NCBI RefSeq assembly: GCF_005860795.2
Contig: NZ_CP058350.1
Span: 3,254,501 to 3,318,500, forward strand
Length of the DNA stretch: 64,000 nucleotides
Origin: Peteryoungia desertarenae
Lineage (GTDB): Bacteria > Pseudomonadota > Alphaproteobacteria > Rhizobiales > Rhizobiaceae
Reading direction: 5' to 3'
The position numbers and the translations under genes were made by a program. A model generated the notes under the pieces. That model was not told the origin of the DNA and made no database searches. It was given only the letters and a program-made list of their open reading frames with translations. This document shows positions 41,264-51,380 of this stretch, piece after piece. The first letter of the stretch is position 1, and every line of letters begins with the position of its first letter.

Positions 41264-41731
41264 TCAGATCTCCACCAGTCCAACCCGCTTCACCTGACGG
41301 ATTGTGAGCATGGTGCGGACGGTATGGACATGTTCGTTCGCGGTCAAAACCTCGATGACGAAATCCTGGAATTTCGAAAGATTTTCGGCCACGCAGTGAA
41401 GCAGAAAGTCACTGTCGCCACTCACCATCCAGGCCTGACGCACGATCGGCCAGCCGTCCGTCGCCGCAGCAAAGGCCTTCAGATTGGCCTCCGACTGATG
41501 TTTCAAACCGATCATGCAGAAGGCGACAAGGTCGAAGCCGAGCTTCGGGGCATTCAACATCGCGTGATAGCCATCAATGATACCCGCCTCTTCGAGCTTG
41601 CGAACACGGCGCAGGCAAGGTGGCGCGGAAATTCCAACGCGTTCGGACAATTCCACATTGGTCATCCGCCCGTCCTTCTGGAGTTCCTTGAGAATCCGGA
41701 TATCGATGGCGTCGAGTTCGGTTTTCAGCAC
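41264..41731 (-). CDS. lrp: Lrp/AsnC family transcriptional regulator
   Basis: Protein of 155 aa with an AsnC-type helix-turn-helix (LDAIDIRILKELQKDGRMTNVELSERVGISAPPCLRRVRKLEEAGII) and a C-terminal RAM effector domain (VRQAWMVSGDSDFLLHCVAENLSKFQDFVIEVL, VHTVRTMLTIRQVKR). Leucine or another amino acid is the usual effector. I chose GTG 41731 (family length, AGGGGA upstream); longer in-frame starts exist up to 41875. It is divergent from trxB, with 221 bp between starts. Confidence 0.9.
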   Translation of the reverse strand: MLKTELDAIDIRILKELQKDGRMTNVELSERVGISAPPCLRRVRKLEEAGIIDGYHAMLNAPKLGFDLVAFCMIGLKHQSEANLKAFAAATDGWPIVRQAWMVSGDSDFLLHCVAENLSKFQDFVIEVLTANEHVHTVRTMLTIRQVKRVGLVEI

Positions 41732-41952
41732 GAAATGCAATCCCCTGATTTGTCCTGTTTCTAGCCGAACCATCGCAATTGGCAAGAAGACCCCTTTACC
41801 GTCACCCGCGCTCCCGTCATCGGCGAAAGCTCTGTTGCTAATGCAAAGCTGGCCTTGAATAAGCGAGCGCAGCAATCATAATTGACGCAACGACACCATA
41901 CGGGCTCTGCGACCGAGTGTTCCCGCCTTGCCCTGTATCGAAAGGAATTAGC

Positions 41953-42927
41953 ATGACCGCCCGCCACACCAAGGTGTTGATCATCGGATCAGGTCCCGCC
42001 GGCTACACCGCCGCCATCTATGCCGCCCGTGCAATGCTGAAGCCAGTTCTGATTGCCGGAATGGAACAGGGCGGTCAGTTGATGATCACCACCGATGTAG
42101 AGAATTATCCGGGATTTGGCGATCCAATCCAGGGACCTTGGCTGATGGAACAGATGTTGAAGCAGGCGACCCATGTCGGTGCCGAAATCGTCAACGATCT
42201 GGTGACAGAGGTCGAAACGACGCGTCGCCCCTTCGAGGTCAAGACCGACAGCGGCCAGGTCTGGACCGCAGATAGCTTGATCATCTGCACCGGCGCCAAG
42301 GCCAAGTGGCTCGGCATTGAGAGCGAGCAGCATTTCCAGGGCTTCGGCGTCTCTGCCTGCGCCACCTGCGATGGCTTTTTCTATCGAAACAAGGATGTGA
42401 TTGTGGTCGGCGGCGGCAATTCCGCCGTCGAAGAAGCCCTCTACCTTTCTCACATCTGCAAATCTGTGACCGTCGTCCACCGACGTGACAGCTTCCGCTC
42501 CGAAAAGATCCTGCAGGAGCGCCTTTTCGCCAAGGAAAACATCCGGGTTTTGTGGAACACGACGGTGGAGGAAATCACCGGCGCCCCGGCCAAGCCACCG
42601 ATGCCTCCGTCGGTTTCCGGCGTGAAGCTCAAGGACACCCAGACGGGCGCAATCACCGAAATGCCGATAGACGGTGTCTTCGTCGCAATCGGCCATGCGC
42701 CCGCCACAGAACTGTTCAAGGGCAAACTCAAGATGAAGTCGAACGGCTATCTCTGGACGGCACCCGATTCGACAGCGACCGATATTCAGGGCATCTTTGC
42801 CGCCGGCGACGTCACGGACGATGTCTATCGTCAGGCCATCACGGCAGCTGGCATGGGTTGCATGGCGGCCCTTGAGGCGGAACGCTACCTGTCGGCAATC
42901 CCGGTTCAGGCCGAGGCTGCCGAATAA
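41953..42927 (+). CDS. trxB: Thioredoxin-disulfide reductase
   Basis: Flavoprotein of 324 aa that reduces thioredoxin with NADPH. FAD motif IIGSGPAGYTAAIYAARA is at the N-terminus, the redox centre is Cys136-Ala-Thr-Cys139, the NADPH motif is VVGGGNSAVEEALYL, and the second FAD contact is GIFAAGDVTDDVYRQAITAAGMG. The ATG at 41953 follows AAAGGAATTAGC. lsrB begins 19 bp after the stop, an arrangement also known in Sinorhizobium, so the two are probably cotranscribed. Confidence 0.97.
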   Translation: MTARHTKVLIIGSGPAGYTAAIYAARAMLKPVLIAGMEQGGQLMITTDVENYPGFGDPIQGPWLMEQMLKQATHVGAEIVNDLVTEVETTRRPFEVKTDSGQVWTADSLIICTGAKAKWLGIESEQHFQGFGVSACATCDGFFYRNKDVIVVGGGNSAVEEALYLSHICKSVTVVHRRDSFRSEKILQERLFAKENIRVLWNTTVEEITGAPAKPPMPPSVSGVKLKDTQTGAITEMPIDGVFVAIGHAPATELFKGKLKMKSNGYLWTAPDSTATDIQGIFAAGDVTDDVYRQAITAAGMGCMAALEAERYLSAIPVQAEAAE

Positions 42928-42946
42928 CATGGTGAGAGGGGGCGGC

Positions 42947-43843
42947 ATGCCGCTGGACTGGGACAAGTTGCGCATTTTCCACGCAGCGGCAGAGGCGGGC
43001 TCATTCACCCATGCCGCTGACAAGCTGCATTTGTCCCAGTCGGCGATCAGCCGCCAGGTGTCGGCACTTGAGCAAGACATCGGGGTAAAGCTTTTCCACC
43101 GCCACGCCCGCGGCCTCATTCTCACAGAACAGGGCGAACTGCTTTATCGAACGGCTCATGACGTTCTCTTGAAGCTGCAAACCGTCAAGATGCAGCTGAC
43201 CGAAACCACGGAAAAGCCGAGCGGCAAGCTGCGCGTCACGACGACCGTTGGCCTCGGTCAGGGCTGGTTGACAGACAAGGTGCAGGAGTTTCTGCAGCTC
43301 TATCCGGAAATGTCGATCCAGCTCCTCCTCGACAACGAGGAACTGGACGTCAACATGCGCCATGCGGACTGTGCCATCCGGCTTCGTCAACCACAGCAGT
43401 CGGACCTTATCCAGCGCAAGCTCTTTACCGTGCATATGCATGTCTATGCGGCCCCCTCCTACATCAACCGCTATGGGGAGCCGCAAACGCTCGAGGATCT
43501 CGACAATCACAAGATCATATCATTCGGCGAGCCTGCACCTGGCTACCTCTTGGATGTGAACTGGCTGGAAATTGCAGGAAGATCGCCAGACAACCCACGC
43601 CAGCCGCATCTCCAGATCAACAGCCTCACCTCGATCAAGCGCGCCTGCTTGTTGGGTATCGGGATCGCGATGCTGCCGGACTATATTGTTGGTCGCGACC
43701 CCGGACTTCTGCAGCTCGTTACCAATGCCGACGTGCCATCATTCGACACCTATTTTTGTTATCCGGACGAAATCAAGAACGCCGCGAAGCTCAAGGCATT
43801 CAGAGACTTCATTGTTGCAAAAGCACGCAATTGGAACTTCTGA
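42947..43843 (+). CDS. lsrB: LysR-family regulator LsrB/VtlR
   Basis: Protein of 298 aa. The HTH is LRIFHAAAEAGSFTHAADKLHLSQSAISRQVSALEQDIGVKLF, followed by the effector domain. Position after trxB and the sequence fit LsrB of Sinorhizobium/Agrobacterium and VtlR of Brucella, which control redox and envelope functions and activate AbcR-type sRNA. Cysteines are at 142, 234 and 271; redox sensing by cysteine has been reported for S. meliloti LsrB. I chose ATG 42947 with GAGGGGG upstream; ATG 42929 is possible. An AbcR-like sRNA follows 116 bp later. Confidence 0.92.
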   Translation: MPLDWDKLRIFHAAAEAGSFTHAADKLHLSQSAISRQVSALEQDIGVKLFHRHARGLILTEQGELLYRTAHDVLLKLQTVKMQLTETTEKPSGKLRVTTTVGLGQGWLTDKVQEFLQLYPEMSIQLLLDNEELDVNMRHADCAIRLRQPQQSDLIQRKLFTVHMHVYAAPSYINRYGEPQTLEDLDNHKIISFGEPAPGYLLDVNWLEIAGRSPDNPRQPHLQINSLTSIKRACLLGIGIAMLPDYIVGRDPGLLQLVTNADVPSFDTYFCYPDEIKNAAKLKAFRDFIVAKARNWNF

Positions 43844-43900
43844 CGCGACAGCAGCACCTCCGGGAAACTGACGAAAATCATTAAGACGTGCAGTTAACGC

Positions 43901-43915
43901 ATGCCTGACATGCAT
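43901..43915 (+). promoter_or_regulatory. LysR-type box (ATGC-N7-GCAT) in the AbcR-like promoter
   Basis: ATGC-CTGACAT-GCAT is a perfect T-N11-A type dyad of the kind bound by LysR regulators. It ends 9 bp before a -35-like TTGTTC (43925-43930), which is 16 bp from CCATAT (43947-43952). Given lsrB immediately upstream, LsrB is the obvious candidate activator. Confidence 0.6.
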
Positions 43916-43959
43916 AAAAACGCATTGTTCGCTGCACAAAAAACCACCATATCGCACAC

Positions 43960-44077
43960 AGCTGATGCACATGGCGGCTTTTCCTCCCAGTTCCGCCGCA
44001 GCAGCTGTTCCCCTCTGGAGGTTTTTGACCTTCACAATTCAAAGGGCCCCGGAGATATCTGGTGGCCCTCTTTTTTT
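43960..44077 (+). ncRNA. abcR: AbcR-like (alpha-r15) trans-acting small RNA
   Basis: A predicted RNA of about 118 nt with three hairpin regions. The first, GGCGG...CCGCC (43974-43997), exposes TTCCTCCCAG in its loop, an anti-Shine-Dalgarno stretch typical of AbcR/alpha-r15 RNAs. The second surrounds CCCCTCTGGAGG. The third is the terminator at 44043-44077. AbcR RNAs work with Hfq to repress many ABC-transporter mRNAs in Rhizobiales. Length, motif, terminator and position beside lsrB/VtlR all agree. The 5' end is estimated from the -10-like CCATAT. I see only one copy here, although some relatives have two in tandem. Confidence 0.82.
44043..44077 (+). terminator. Terminator of the AbcR-like sRNA
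   Basis: AGGGCC (44043-44048) pairs with GGCCCT (44064-44069), with further pairing inside (CCGGA/TCTGG), then C and seven T residues (44071-44077). Confidence 0.88.
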
Positions 44078-44199
44078 GGCAAATGCGGATGATTACCCCC
44101 AGAAATGAGACAAGTACCCATGGAACTTTTTGCTCCGCCGCGGGTTGAAAACGCGTTGTCATTTTATGTTTGGCGGCTGCCAAATAAAGCGGATACACC

Positions 44200-44493
44200 A
44201 TGAATCTTGAAGACGTAATGAAAGCCCTCGCCCATCCTGCCAGACTGGAAATGCTGATCTGGCTGAAAGACCCCAAGGAGCACTTCGGGGTGGATCCCAA
44301 GAACGCGACCGAGGGTATCAGTGCAGGCCAGTTCGAACGCTGCGGTCTTTCGCAGTCGACTGTTTCCGCCCATCTTTCGACTCTGCAGCGCGCCGGCTTG
44401 CTGATCTCCAAGCGAGATGGTCAGAAGATTCTGTATCGTCGAAACGAAGAGCTCATTTCCGAGTTCCGCAACGCCTTGAACAATCAGCTCTAG
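44200..44493 (+). CDS. ArsR-family winged-helix regulator
   Basis: Protein of 97 aa with the ArsR fold: VMKALAHPARLEMLIWLKDP at the N-terminus, recognition segment CGLSQSTVSAHLSTLQRAGLLISKRDGQKILYRRN. It lacks the CxC metal motif of arsenic sensors; one Cys immediately precedes the recognition helix. It lies 63 bp upstream of an Old Yellow Enzyme gene on the same strand, so it probably regulates that gene in response to electrophiles or oxidants (inference). Confidence 0.88.
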   Translation: MNLEDVMKALAHPARLEMLIWLKDPKEHFGVDPKNATEGISAGQFERCGLSQSTVSAHLSTLQRAGLLISKRDGQKILYRRNEELISEFRNALNNQL

Positions 44494-44556
44494 GACGCCA
44501 GTTAGGGGGAGCCAGCGGCACCAGTCCTCGCCGCCGGTCTTTCCAAGAGGTGTTTG

Positions 44557-45657
44557 ATGTCCAAGCTTTTTGAACCGATCAAGATCGGCTCCATTTCCAT
44601 TTCCAGCCGTATTGCCATGGCCCCGCTGACGCGCAATCGCTCGCCGGGCGCCATTCCGAACATGCTGAATGTCGAATACTACCGCCAGCGCGCATCCGCA
44701 GGCCTCATCATCACCGAGGCGACTGCGATCAGCCATCAGGGTCAGGGCTACGCCCATGTGCCGGGCCTTTATTCCACGGATGCTATCAAGGGATGGAAAG
44801 AGGTCACCGACGCGGTTCACAAGGCAGGAGGCAAGATTGTCACCCAGCTCTGGCATGTTGGTCGCATTTCACACACATCGCTTCAGCCAGACGGCGGCAA
44901 ACCGGTTGCACCGTCACCGATTGCAGCAAAATCGAAAACCTACATCATCAACCCCGATGGAACCGGCACATTCATCGATACATCGGAACCGCGCGCACTC
45001 GAGCTTTCCGAAATTCCGAGCCTGATCGAAGACTATTGGAAAGCCGCACGCGCCGCGATGGATGCCGGTTTCGATGGTGTCGAGATCCATGCGGCCAACG
45101 GCTATCTGCTCGAACAATTCCTGCGCCCAAACAGCAATCAGCGAACCGATTCCTATGGTGGCTCTATCGAAAATCGCATCAGGCTGACGCTTGAGGTGGT
45201 TGAGGCAGTGGTTCAAGAGATTGGCGGCGAACGCACGGGCATCCGGCTTTCACCCGTCACGCCTGCCAATGATGTCGAGGTTGTCGACCCGCAGCCGCTC
45301 TATACGGCGCTGATCGAGAGACTGGCTGCCTTCGATCTTGCATACATCCATGTCATTGAAGGAGCGACCGGCGGTCCACGCGACAACGCCCCCTTCGACT
45401 GGGAGAGCTGGAAAGCAGCCTACCGGGCCAAGGGCGGCAAAGCGGCCTGGATGGTGAACAACGGCTACGATAGAGACATGGCAATTGATGCCGTCGAAAG
45501 CGGTCGCGCCGACATCGTCGCCTTCGGGAAACCGTTCATCTCCAACCCGGATCTGGTCCGCCGCTTAAGAGACAACGCGGAATTAAATCCGCTCGAGCAG
45601 GCAACGCTCTATGGCGGTGGCGCGGAAGGATATACCACATATTCTGCCCTCGACTGA
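44557..45657 (+). CDS. Old Yellow Enzyme family alkene reductase (NemA-like)
   Basis: FMN TIM-barrel protein of 366 aa: RIAMAPLTRNRSPGAIPN, LIITEATAISHQGQGYAHVPGLYS, QLWHVGRISH, GVEIHAANGYLLEQFLRPNSNQRTDSYGGSIENR (substrate His/Asn pair) and ADIVAFGKPFISNPDLVRRL. OYEs reduce activated C=C bonds such as N-ethylmaleimide and nitro compounds with NADPH. The start is ATG 44557 with AAGAGG upstream. It is downstream of the ArsR regulator and ends in a hairpin terminator. Confidence 0.94.
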   Translation: MSKLFEPIKIGSISISSRIAMAPLTRNRSPGAIPNMLNVEYYRQRASAGLIITEATAISHQGQGYAHVPGLYSTDAIKGWKEVTDAVHKAGGKIVTQLWHVGRISHTSLQPDGGKPVAPSPIAAKSKTYIINPDGTGTFIDTSEPRALELSEIPSLIEDYWKAARAAMDAGFDGVEIHAANGYLLEQFLRPNSNQRTDSYGGSIENRIRLTLEVVEAVVQEIGGERTGIRLSPVTPANDVEVVDPQPLYTALIERLAAFDLAYIHVIEGATGGPRDNAPFDWESWKAAYRAKGGKAAWMVNNGYDRDMAIDAVESGRADIVAFGKPFISNPDLVRRLRDNAELNPLEQATLYGGGAEGYTTYSALD

Positions 45658-45699
45658 GGCCTTCGGCCAAGCGCCGAGACATGCCACATCCAGTCCCAG

Positions 45700-45728
45700 C
45701 TCCCGGCGGTGTCCGGGAGTTCGTCTTT
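45700..45728 (+). terminator. Terminator after the Old Yellow Enzyme gene
   Basis: CTCCCGG (45700-45706) pairs with CCGGGAG (45713-45719), followed by TTCGTCTTT, 42 bp past the stop. Confidence 0.65.
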
Positions 45729-45764
45729 CAACTGTCTTGATCCGCTGGACGGATCATAATCTGG

Positions 45765-46034
45765 TCAGGCGCTCGGAGCGGGATTTGCCGCGTAGTTGTC
45801 GACGACTTCGACTTCGGGGCGGTCACCGCCGTCGCTATATTCCTCCACCCATTTCCCATTCTCATCCTGATAGCTGATCGTAACGGGCTCATCACCAAGC
45901 TGTTGCTCCGCCATAACGATCCTGACCGCCTCCAAAGCTTCGTCATGGGTAGCAAAGCTTTCGGAGTAAACCCCTCCGGCCCGGTATGCCCATCCTCCGT
46001 CATGAGGCACGATTTCATAGACAAACTTCACCAT
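45765..46034 (-). CDS. DUF2188 domain protein
   Basis: Small protein of 89 aa: MVKFVYEIVPHDGGWAYRAGGVYSESFATHDEALEAVRIVMAEQQ, matching the DUF2188 pattern (W-x-y-x, F-x-T-x-D-E-A). An acidic tail follows. I chose ATG 46034, 6 nt after GGAAGGAG; the ATG at 46040 is too close to that site. The function is unknown. Confidence 0.82.
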   Translation of the reverse strand: MVKFVYEIVPHDGGWAYRAGGVYSESFATHDEALEAVRIVMAEQQLGDEPVTISYQDENGKWVEEYSDGGDRPEVEVVDNYAANPAPSA

Positions 46035-46293
46035 AGCCATCTCCTTCCCTGGCACGGGAGAGTATTCCATCAAAGGACTGCGCTGGCAAACCTTGGCTAA
46101 GACGCAGAACAAAGGCGACCATCGCGGTCGGGAGAAGAACTCAAGCAAACGTGAAGCCATTCAGAACTTTTCAACGGATCAAGCCCCGCGCGAGATCGTT
46201 CAGCCTGCGGGACGGGGCGCAGAACCTGTGGACAAACACGACCTCTGCGAGCCTCTCACATCAGACAACAACAATCAGGAACGGGAAAAACGA

Positions 46294-47520
46294 ATGAAAC
46301 GCCTATCCCTCATCCTGGCCGGCACCATGCTTTCCGCCAGCCTCACCGCAATACCAGCCCATGCCCAGAATGCGCGCGGCCCGGTACAGACCGCTCCACC
46401 CAATGCAGAGAACCAAGACCCGGCGTTCGAGGGGCAGACCCGCGCGCCGCAGCCACCGGAAAGAATCGAGATCAAGACAGAAGTCGTCGCAGACGGCCTG
46501 CCGCATCTCTGGGCCATGGAGTTTCTGCCAGACGGTCGCATGCTGGTGAATGCAAAGCAGGGCGCCATGCATATCATCTCCAAGGACGGCGAGGCCGGCC
46601 CTGCGATTGAGGGCGTGCCGGACGTCTATGCCGAGGGCCAGGGTGGTCTGCTCGATGTCGCTCTTGCGCCTGATTACGCCGAGTCAGGCCGCATCTTCTT
46701 TTCCTTCGCCGAACAGCGTGAAGACGGAAACGGAACCTCCGTTGCCTCTGCACGGCTCGTCACCAATGATGAAGGTGGTGGTCGTCTTGAAGATGTTGAG
46801 GTGATCTTCCGCCAGACACCGAGCTATGACGGCAACAAGCATTTCGGCTCCCGTCTGGCCTTCAGCCCCGAAGGCGCACTGTATGTCACCGTGGGCGAGC
46901 GATCCGACCGCGAACCGCGCGTCCAGGCCCAGGACCTTGATAGCGGCCTTGGCAAGATCTTTCGCATTACCCAACAGGGCGAGCCTTTCGAGGGCAACCC
47001 GTTCATCGACCAGGAAAACGCCCAGCCGGAAATTTGGTCGCTCGGCCACCGCAACCTGCAATCAGCAACCATCGGCGGCGATGGCAACCTCTGGACCGTG
47101 GAACACGGACCCAAGGGTGGTGATGAACTGAACAAGCCGGAAGCGGGCAAGAACTATGGTTGGCCCGAAGTGACCTATGGCGTCGAATACAGCGGCAATC
47201 CCGTTGGCGAGGGCATCACCCAGATGGCCGATACCGAACAGCCGATCTATTACTGGGACCCCGTGATCGCTCCGTCCGGCATGGCCTATTATGATGCCGA
47301 CGCCATTCCTGAATGGAAGGGCGCATTCCTGGTTGGAGGTCTCGTCAGCGAGGGTGTCAATATCCTCCACATGGAAAACGAGCGGGTGAAGTACGAACAA
47401 TTCGTGTCGCTTGAAAAACGCGTGCGGGATGTTCGGGTCGGTCCGGATGGCGCCGTCTATGCGGTCACCGAGCAGCGCGGCGGCGGAGAATCCACCATCG
47501 TCAGACTGAGCAAGGACTAA
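46294..47520 (+). CDS. PQQ-dependent aldose sugar dehydrogenase (periplasmic), copy 1
   Basis: Protein of 408 aa with a Sec signal peptide (to AHA-QN, about residue 23) and a GSDH six-bladed beta-propeller: GLPHLWAMEFLPDGRMLVNAKQGAM, AEGQGGLLDVALAPDYAESGRIFFSFAE, HFGSRLAFSPEGALYVTVGERSDR, WSLGHRNLQSATI, WTVEHGPKGGDELNKPEAGKNYGWPEVTYG. Relatives oxidise aldose sugars with PQQ and Ca2+ in the periplasm. No pqq genes lie in the window. The start is ATG 46294. A paralogue is at 49660-50823. Confidence 0.9.
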   Translation: MKRLSLILAGTMLSASLTAIPAHAQNARGPVQTAPPNAENQDPAFEGQTRAPQPPERIEIKTEVVADGLPHLWAMEFLPDGRMLVNAKQGAMHIISKDGEAGPAIEGVPDVYAEGQGGLLDVALAPDYAESGRIFFSFAEQREDGNGTSVASARLVTNDEGGGRLEDVEVIFRQTPSYDGNKHFGSRLAFSPEGALYVTVGERSDREPRVQAQDLDSGLGKIFRITQQGEPFEGNPFIDQENAQPEIWSLGHRNLQSATIGGDGNLWTVEHGPKGGDELNKPEAGKNYGWPEVTYGVEYSGNPVGEGITQMADTEQPIYYWDPVIAPSGMAYYDADAIPEWKGAFLVGGLVSEGVNILHMENERVKYEQFVSLEKRVRDVRVGPDGAVYAVTEQRGGGESTIVRLSKD

Positions 47521-47571
47521 TACCAAGTGTCGATGATCGGAACCCATAGGATCGGCTTGTCTATGAAGACA

Positions 47572-47599
47572 AAGGGCCCGCCATCTCTGGCGGGCCCTT
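47572..47599. terminator. Hairpin between convergent sugar dehydrogenase and aatA genes
   Basis: An 11-bp stem, AAGGGCCCGCC / GGCGGGCCCTT, with a 6-nt loop. Short T-runs lie on the minus side (CCCTTTGTCTTC). It probably terminates aatA and may serve both directions. Confidence 0.7.
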
Positions 47600-47624
47600 C
47601 AGCAATCCGGATATGCTGTGACGT

Positions 47625-48887
<1,263 letters not shown>

Positions 48888-49092
48888 CTATGGCGAAAGA
48901 ACCCCTGCCTTTCAAGCGGAAAGCAACAAATCTCGAAACAATCGCCGTCTGATGGCTAACTCACGGAACCGTCTGGACACGTCCGCCACCACATTGTCTC
49001 GATAAGTCCGAAGGCTTGCCACATTTCGAACGTCAGGAAGTCTGGAACGGATCGTTAATCTGGATCGTTGACCAACAAGCAACGAGGGCGAG

Positions 49093-49518
49093 ATGTTTTT
49101 GGATGACAAAAGTGACAGTCGGAATATCAGGGCAGTTGGGCGCTTCAGCCTTGCTTTGGCAGCGCTGGTCGCGTGCTGCGTTATGTTGGCGGGCCTGACT
49201 TTCAATGTTAGTGCCCAGACAATGAGGCCCGACCCATCACGGCACGATAGTGACACTGTCACCACAGCGCCCATCACGCCAACATCCGAGCTGACAACCG
49301 GCAGCATCACGCGCAGCTTGAACAGCCCGATAGACAATGGAGCGAGCCGCCTGGAGGCAACGGGTGCAGAAGCAGCCGCACTTTCCATAAGCGAGCGTTA
49401 TTTCGTGATTGGTGTTCTTGCTCTTTGCTTTGCGGTCATGAGTGTCGGCGCCATCAGTCTCTGGCGCAGAAGCTATGGTGAAATCGCGCGCGCTGCGGCC
49501 AGGAAAAGGACGAAATAG
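49093..49518 (+). CDS. Hypothetical two-pass membrane protein (141 aa)
   Basis: An N-terminal hydrophobic segment (about 18-40, ending FNVSA) could be a signal anchor. A Ser/Thr/Pro-rich periplasmic stretch and a second membrane helix (about 102-122, YFVIGVLALCFAVMSVGAISLW) follow, then a basic tail. No known domain is recognised. GAGGGCGAG precedes the ATG. Its position ahead of a sugar dehydrogenase is not clearly functional. Confidence 0.65.
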   Translation: MFLDDKSDSRNIRAVGRFSLALAALVACCVMLAGLTFNVSAQTMRPDPSRHDSDTVTTAPITPTSELTTGSITRSLNSPIDNGASRLEATGAEAAALSISERYFVIGVLALCFAVMSVGAISLWRRSYGEIARAAARKRTK

Positions 49519-49659
49519 CTCCCGTTCGCCGAGCAGACAGTCAATCACAAAACAGTCAATGCACCGCGCTTTCAGCGCAGTCTCCTTGTCAGCGGACTTC
49601 CCGCCACCACATCTTACCGCGTGGTCCCTATGGAAAGCTGGTAGGAGCTGGAGGCAAAA

Positions 49660-50823
49660 ATGCCAAAAACGAATAGTCACCGCTTGAAGGCGCGCTCGAT
49701 GACAATCTTGGCCCCGCTGGCCTTGTCTCTCACCCTTCCTCTGCCTGCAGCAGCCGGCGACATCCATCAGGCCCGTGATGTCGCGCTGGAGGTGACCGAG
49801 CTTGCCGGCAACCTCGAAAATCCCTGGTCGGTCGAAGTGCTTCCGGATGGCGGCTATATCGTCTCGGAGCGGCCAGGCCGCATGCGTATCGTTCGCGATG
49901 GCAGAACCAGCGAGCCGCTTGGCGGACTGCCGCGCATCAATGAAATCGGGCAAGGTGGCCTTCTCGACATCGCCCTCTCCCCGGACTTTGCAAACAGCCG
50001 CCGGCTCTTCTTCACGGCCGCATTCAGAGGGGAAGGCGGATATGGCACCGCCGTATTCTCTGCGCGACTGTCTGCCAATGAGAGACGTTTGGAGAATGTG
50101 GAGCGCATCTTCCTGATGAACAAGCTGTCCAGTGCCGGACAGCATTTCGGCTCGCGGATCGCGATCAGCCCGCAGGGGAACCTTTTCTTTGGCATCGGTG
50201 ACCGAGGTGAGATGAACCGGTCGCAGGATGCTAAGGATCACGCCGGTTCCATTCTGCACATCACGCCGGACGGTCGGCCAGCCCCAGGCAATCCAGCTCA
50301 ATCCGGCGCCGACTGGCTGCCCGAGATTTATTCAATCGGCCATCGCAATCCCCAGGGCATTGTAATCGATACGGCAACCGGCACACTTTATACTGTCGAA
50401 CACGGTGCGCGTGGCGGTGATGAAATCAATGCTCCCAGCGCGGGAAACAACTACGGCTGGCCGGTCATCTCCTACGGAAAGCATTACTCAGGTGCAGAAA
50501 TCGGCGTCGGCAAGGCCGCCGAGGGATTTGAGCAGCCGGTGCATTACTGGGACCCGTCCATCGCGCCAGGGGCAATGGCAGTCTATCGCGGTGAAATGTT
50601 CCCGGAATGGGATGGCGACTTCCTGGTCGCGGCCCTGAAGTATCAGCTTCTTTCGCGTATCGAGCGCAATGAGGATGGCTCGATTGGCGGGGAAGAACGC
50701 CTGATTCAGGGGGAGTACGGTCGCATCCGCGATGTGAAGGTCGCGCCCGATGGCTCCATTCTCCTCGTCACTGACGAGGGTGATGGCCAGTTGCTGCGCA
50801 TTACCCGCGCCGACCAATCGTAA
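49660..50823 (+). CDS. PQQ-dependent aldose sugar dehydrogenase (periplasmic), copy 2
   Basis: Protein of 387 aa with a signal peptide (to AAAG, about residue 33) and the same propeller motifs as the copy at 46294: LENPWSVEVLPDGGYIVSERPGRM, GQGGLLDIALSPDF, AGQHFGSRIAISPQGNLFFGIGDRG, YSIGHRNPQGIVID, YTVEHGARGGDEINAPSAGNNYGWPVISYG. It is closer in pattern to E. coli YliI. GGAGGC precedes the ATG. The two copies are clearly diverged, so the duplication is old. Confidence 0.92.
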   Translation: MPKTNSHRLKARSMTILAPLALSLTLPLPAAAGDIHQARDVALEVTELAGNLENPWSVEVLPDGGYIVSERPGRMRIVRDGRTSEPLGGLPRINEIGQGGLLDIALSPDFANSRRLFFTAAFRGEGGYGTAVFSARLSANERRLENVERIFLMNKLSSAGQHFGSRIAISPQGNLFFGIGDRGEMNRSQDAKDHAGSILHITPDGRPAPGNPAQSGADWLPEIYSIGHRNPQGIVIDTATGTLYTVEHGARGGDEINAPSAGNNYGWPVISYGKHYSGAEIGVGKAAEGFEQPVHYWDPSIAPGAMAVYRGEMFPEWDGDFLVAALKYQLLSRIERNEDGSIGGEERLIQGEYGRIRDVKVAPDGSILLVTDEGDGQLLRITRADQS

Positions 50824-51380
50824 AGTTGATCTGCCTGATGAAGTCTCGTTACCATCAGGCGGAGTGTATCGTGACGTGGGGTTTCAACATGTTGAAGCAG
50901 CAGGTCCAACCTCAATTTCCATCGCAACCGGCCGGACCAACACAAAAAATTTACTGCCGTAAAACTGCGTGAACGGGGGGCTTTTCGGTAGGAATTGCAT
51001 CGCCTGCGATGCATTTTTTCGCCTTGGCGTCGAAATGGGGGCAAAACTTGCTCCAAAGGTCTCAAGAACCCTTGATATCTAGGCAAAGTAGTGATCGCGC
51101 ATCGGAAAACTTTCGCTTGCCAATTCACCATAAACCAAGCACTCTTAACGAGTTCGGGCAATTTTGCGAGCATGGGAAGACCTATAAACAGATGCGCGCC
51201 GGAGACGCTATAACAACTTCGGGCAGTACACTTGGCGGTCGCAGCAATGACCTTGAAGTTAACTGCGGTAACAGGGCCCCTTTCCTCACCATTCGACAAA
51301 TGCCTGTCGCACACCCGCTCGCGGGTAAATTTGCAATGCTGCCCGCAGGACAAATGGGCAGAGAGAAAAGGACCTGACGC
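50824..51380. other. 557-bp interval with hairpins, upstream of cspA
   Basis: It holds a stem GCCTGATG/CATCAGGC (50833-50840 with 50853-50860) just after the dehydrogenase stop, a 14-bp perfect palindrome TTCAACATGTTGAA (50883-50896), and a terminator-like hairpin at 50996-51019. The rest should carry the cspA promoter and the long 5' leader usual for cold shock mRNAs. No protein gene is supported. Confidence 0.55.
50996..51019 (+). terminator. Terminator-like hairpin with T6 tail
   Basis: TGCATCG (50996-51002) pairs with CGATGCA (51007-51013) around CCTG, then TTTTTT. It is 173 bp past the dehydrogenase stop, so it ends either a long 3' UTR or a separate short RNA. Confidence 0.7.

Noticed and set aside
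49237..50301. 354-codon minus-strand frame
   Set aside because: Antisense to the second sugar dehydrogenase and to the small membrane protein gene; no domain recognised.
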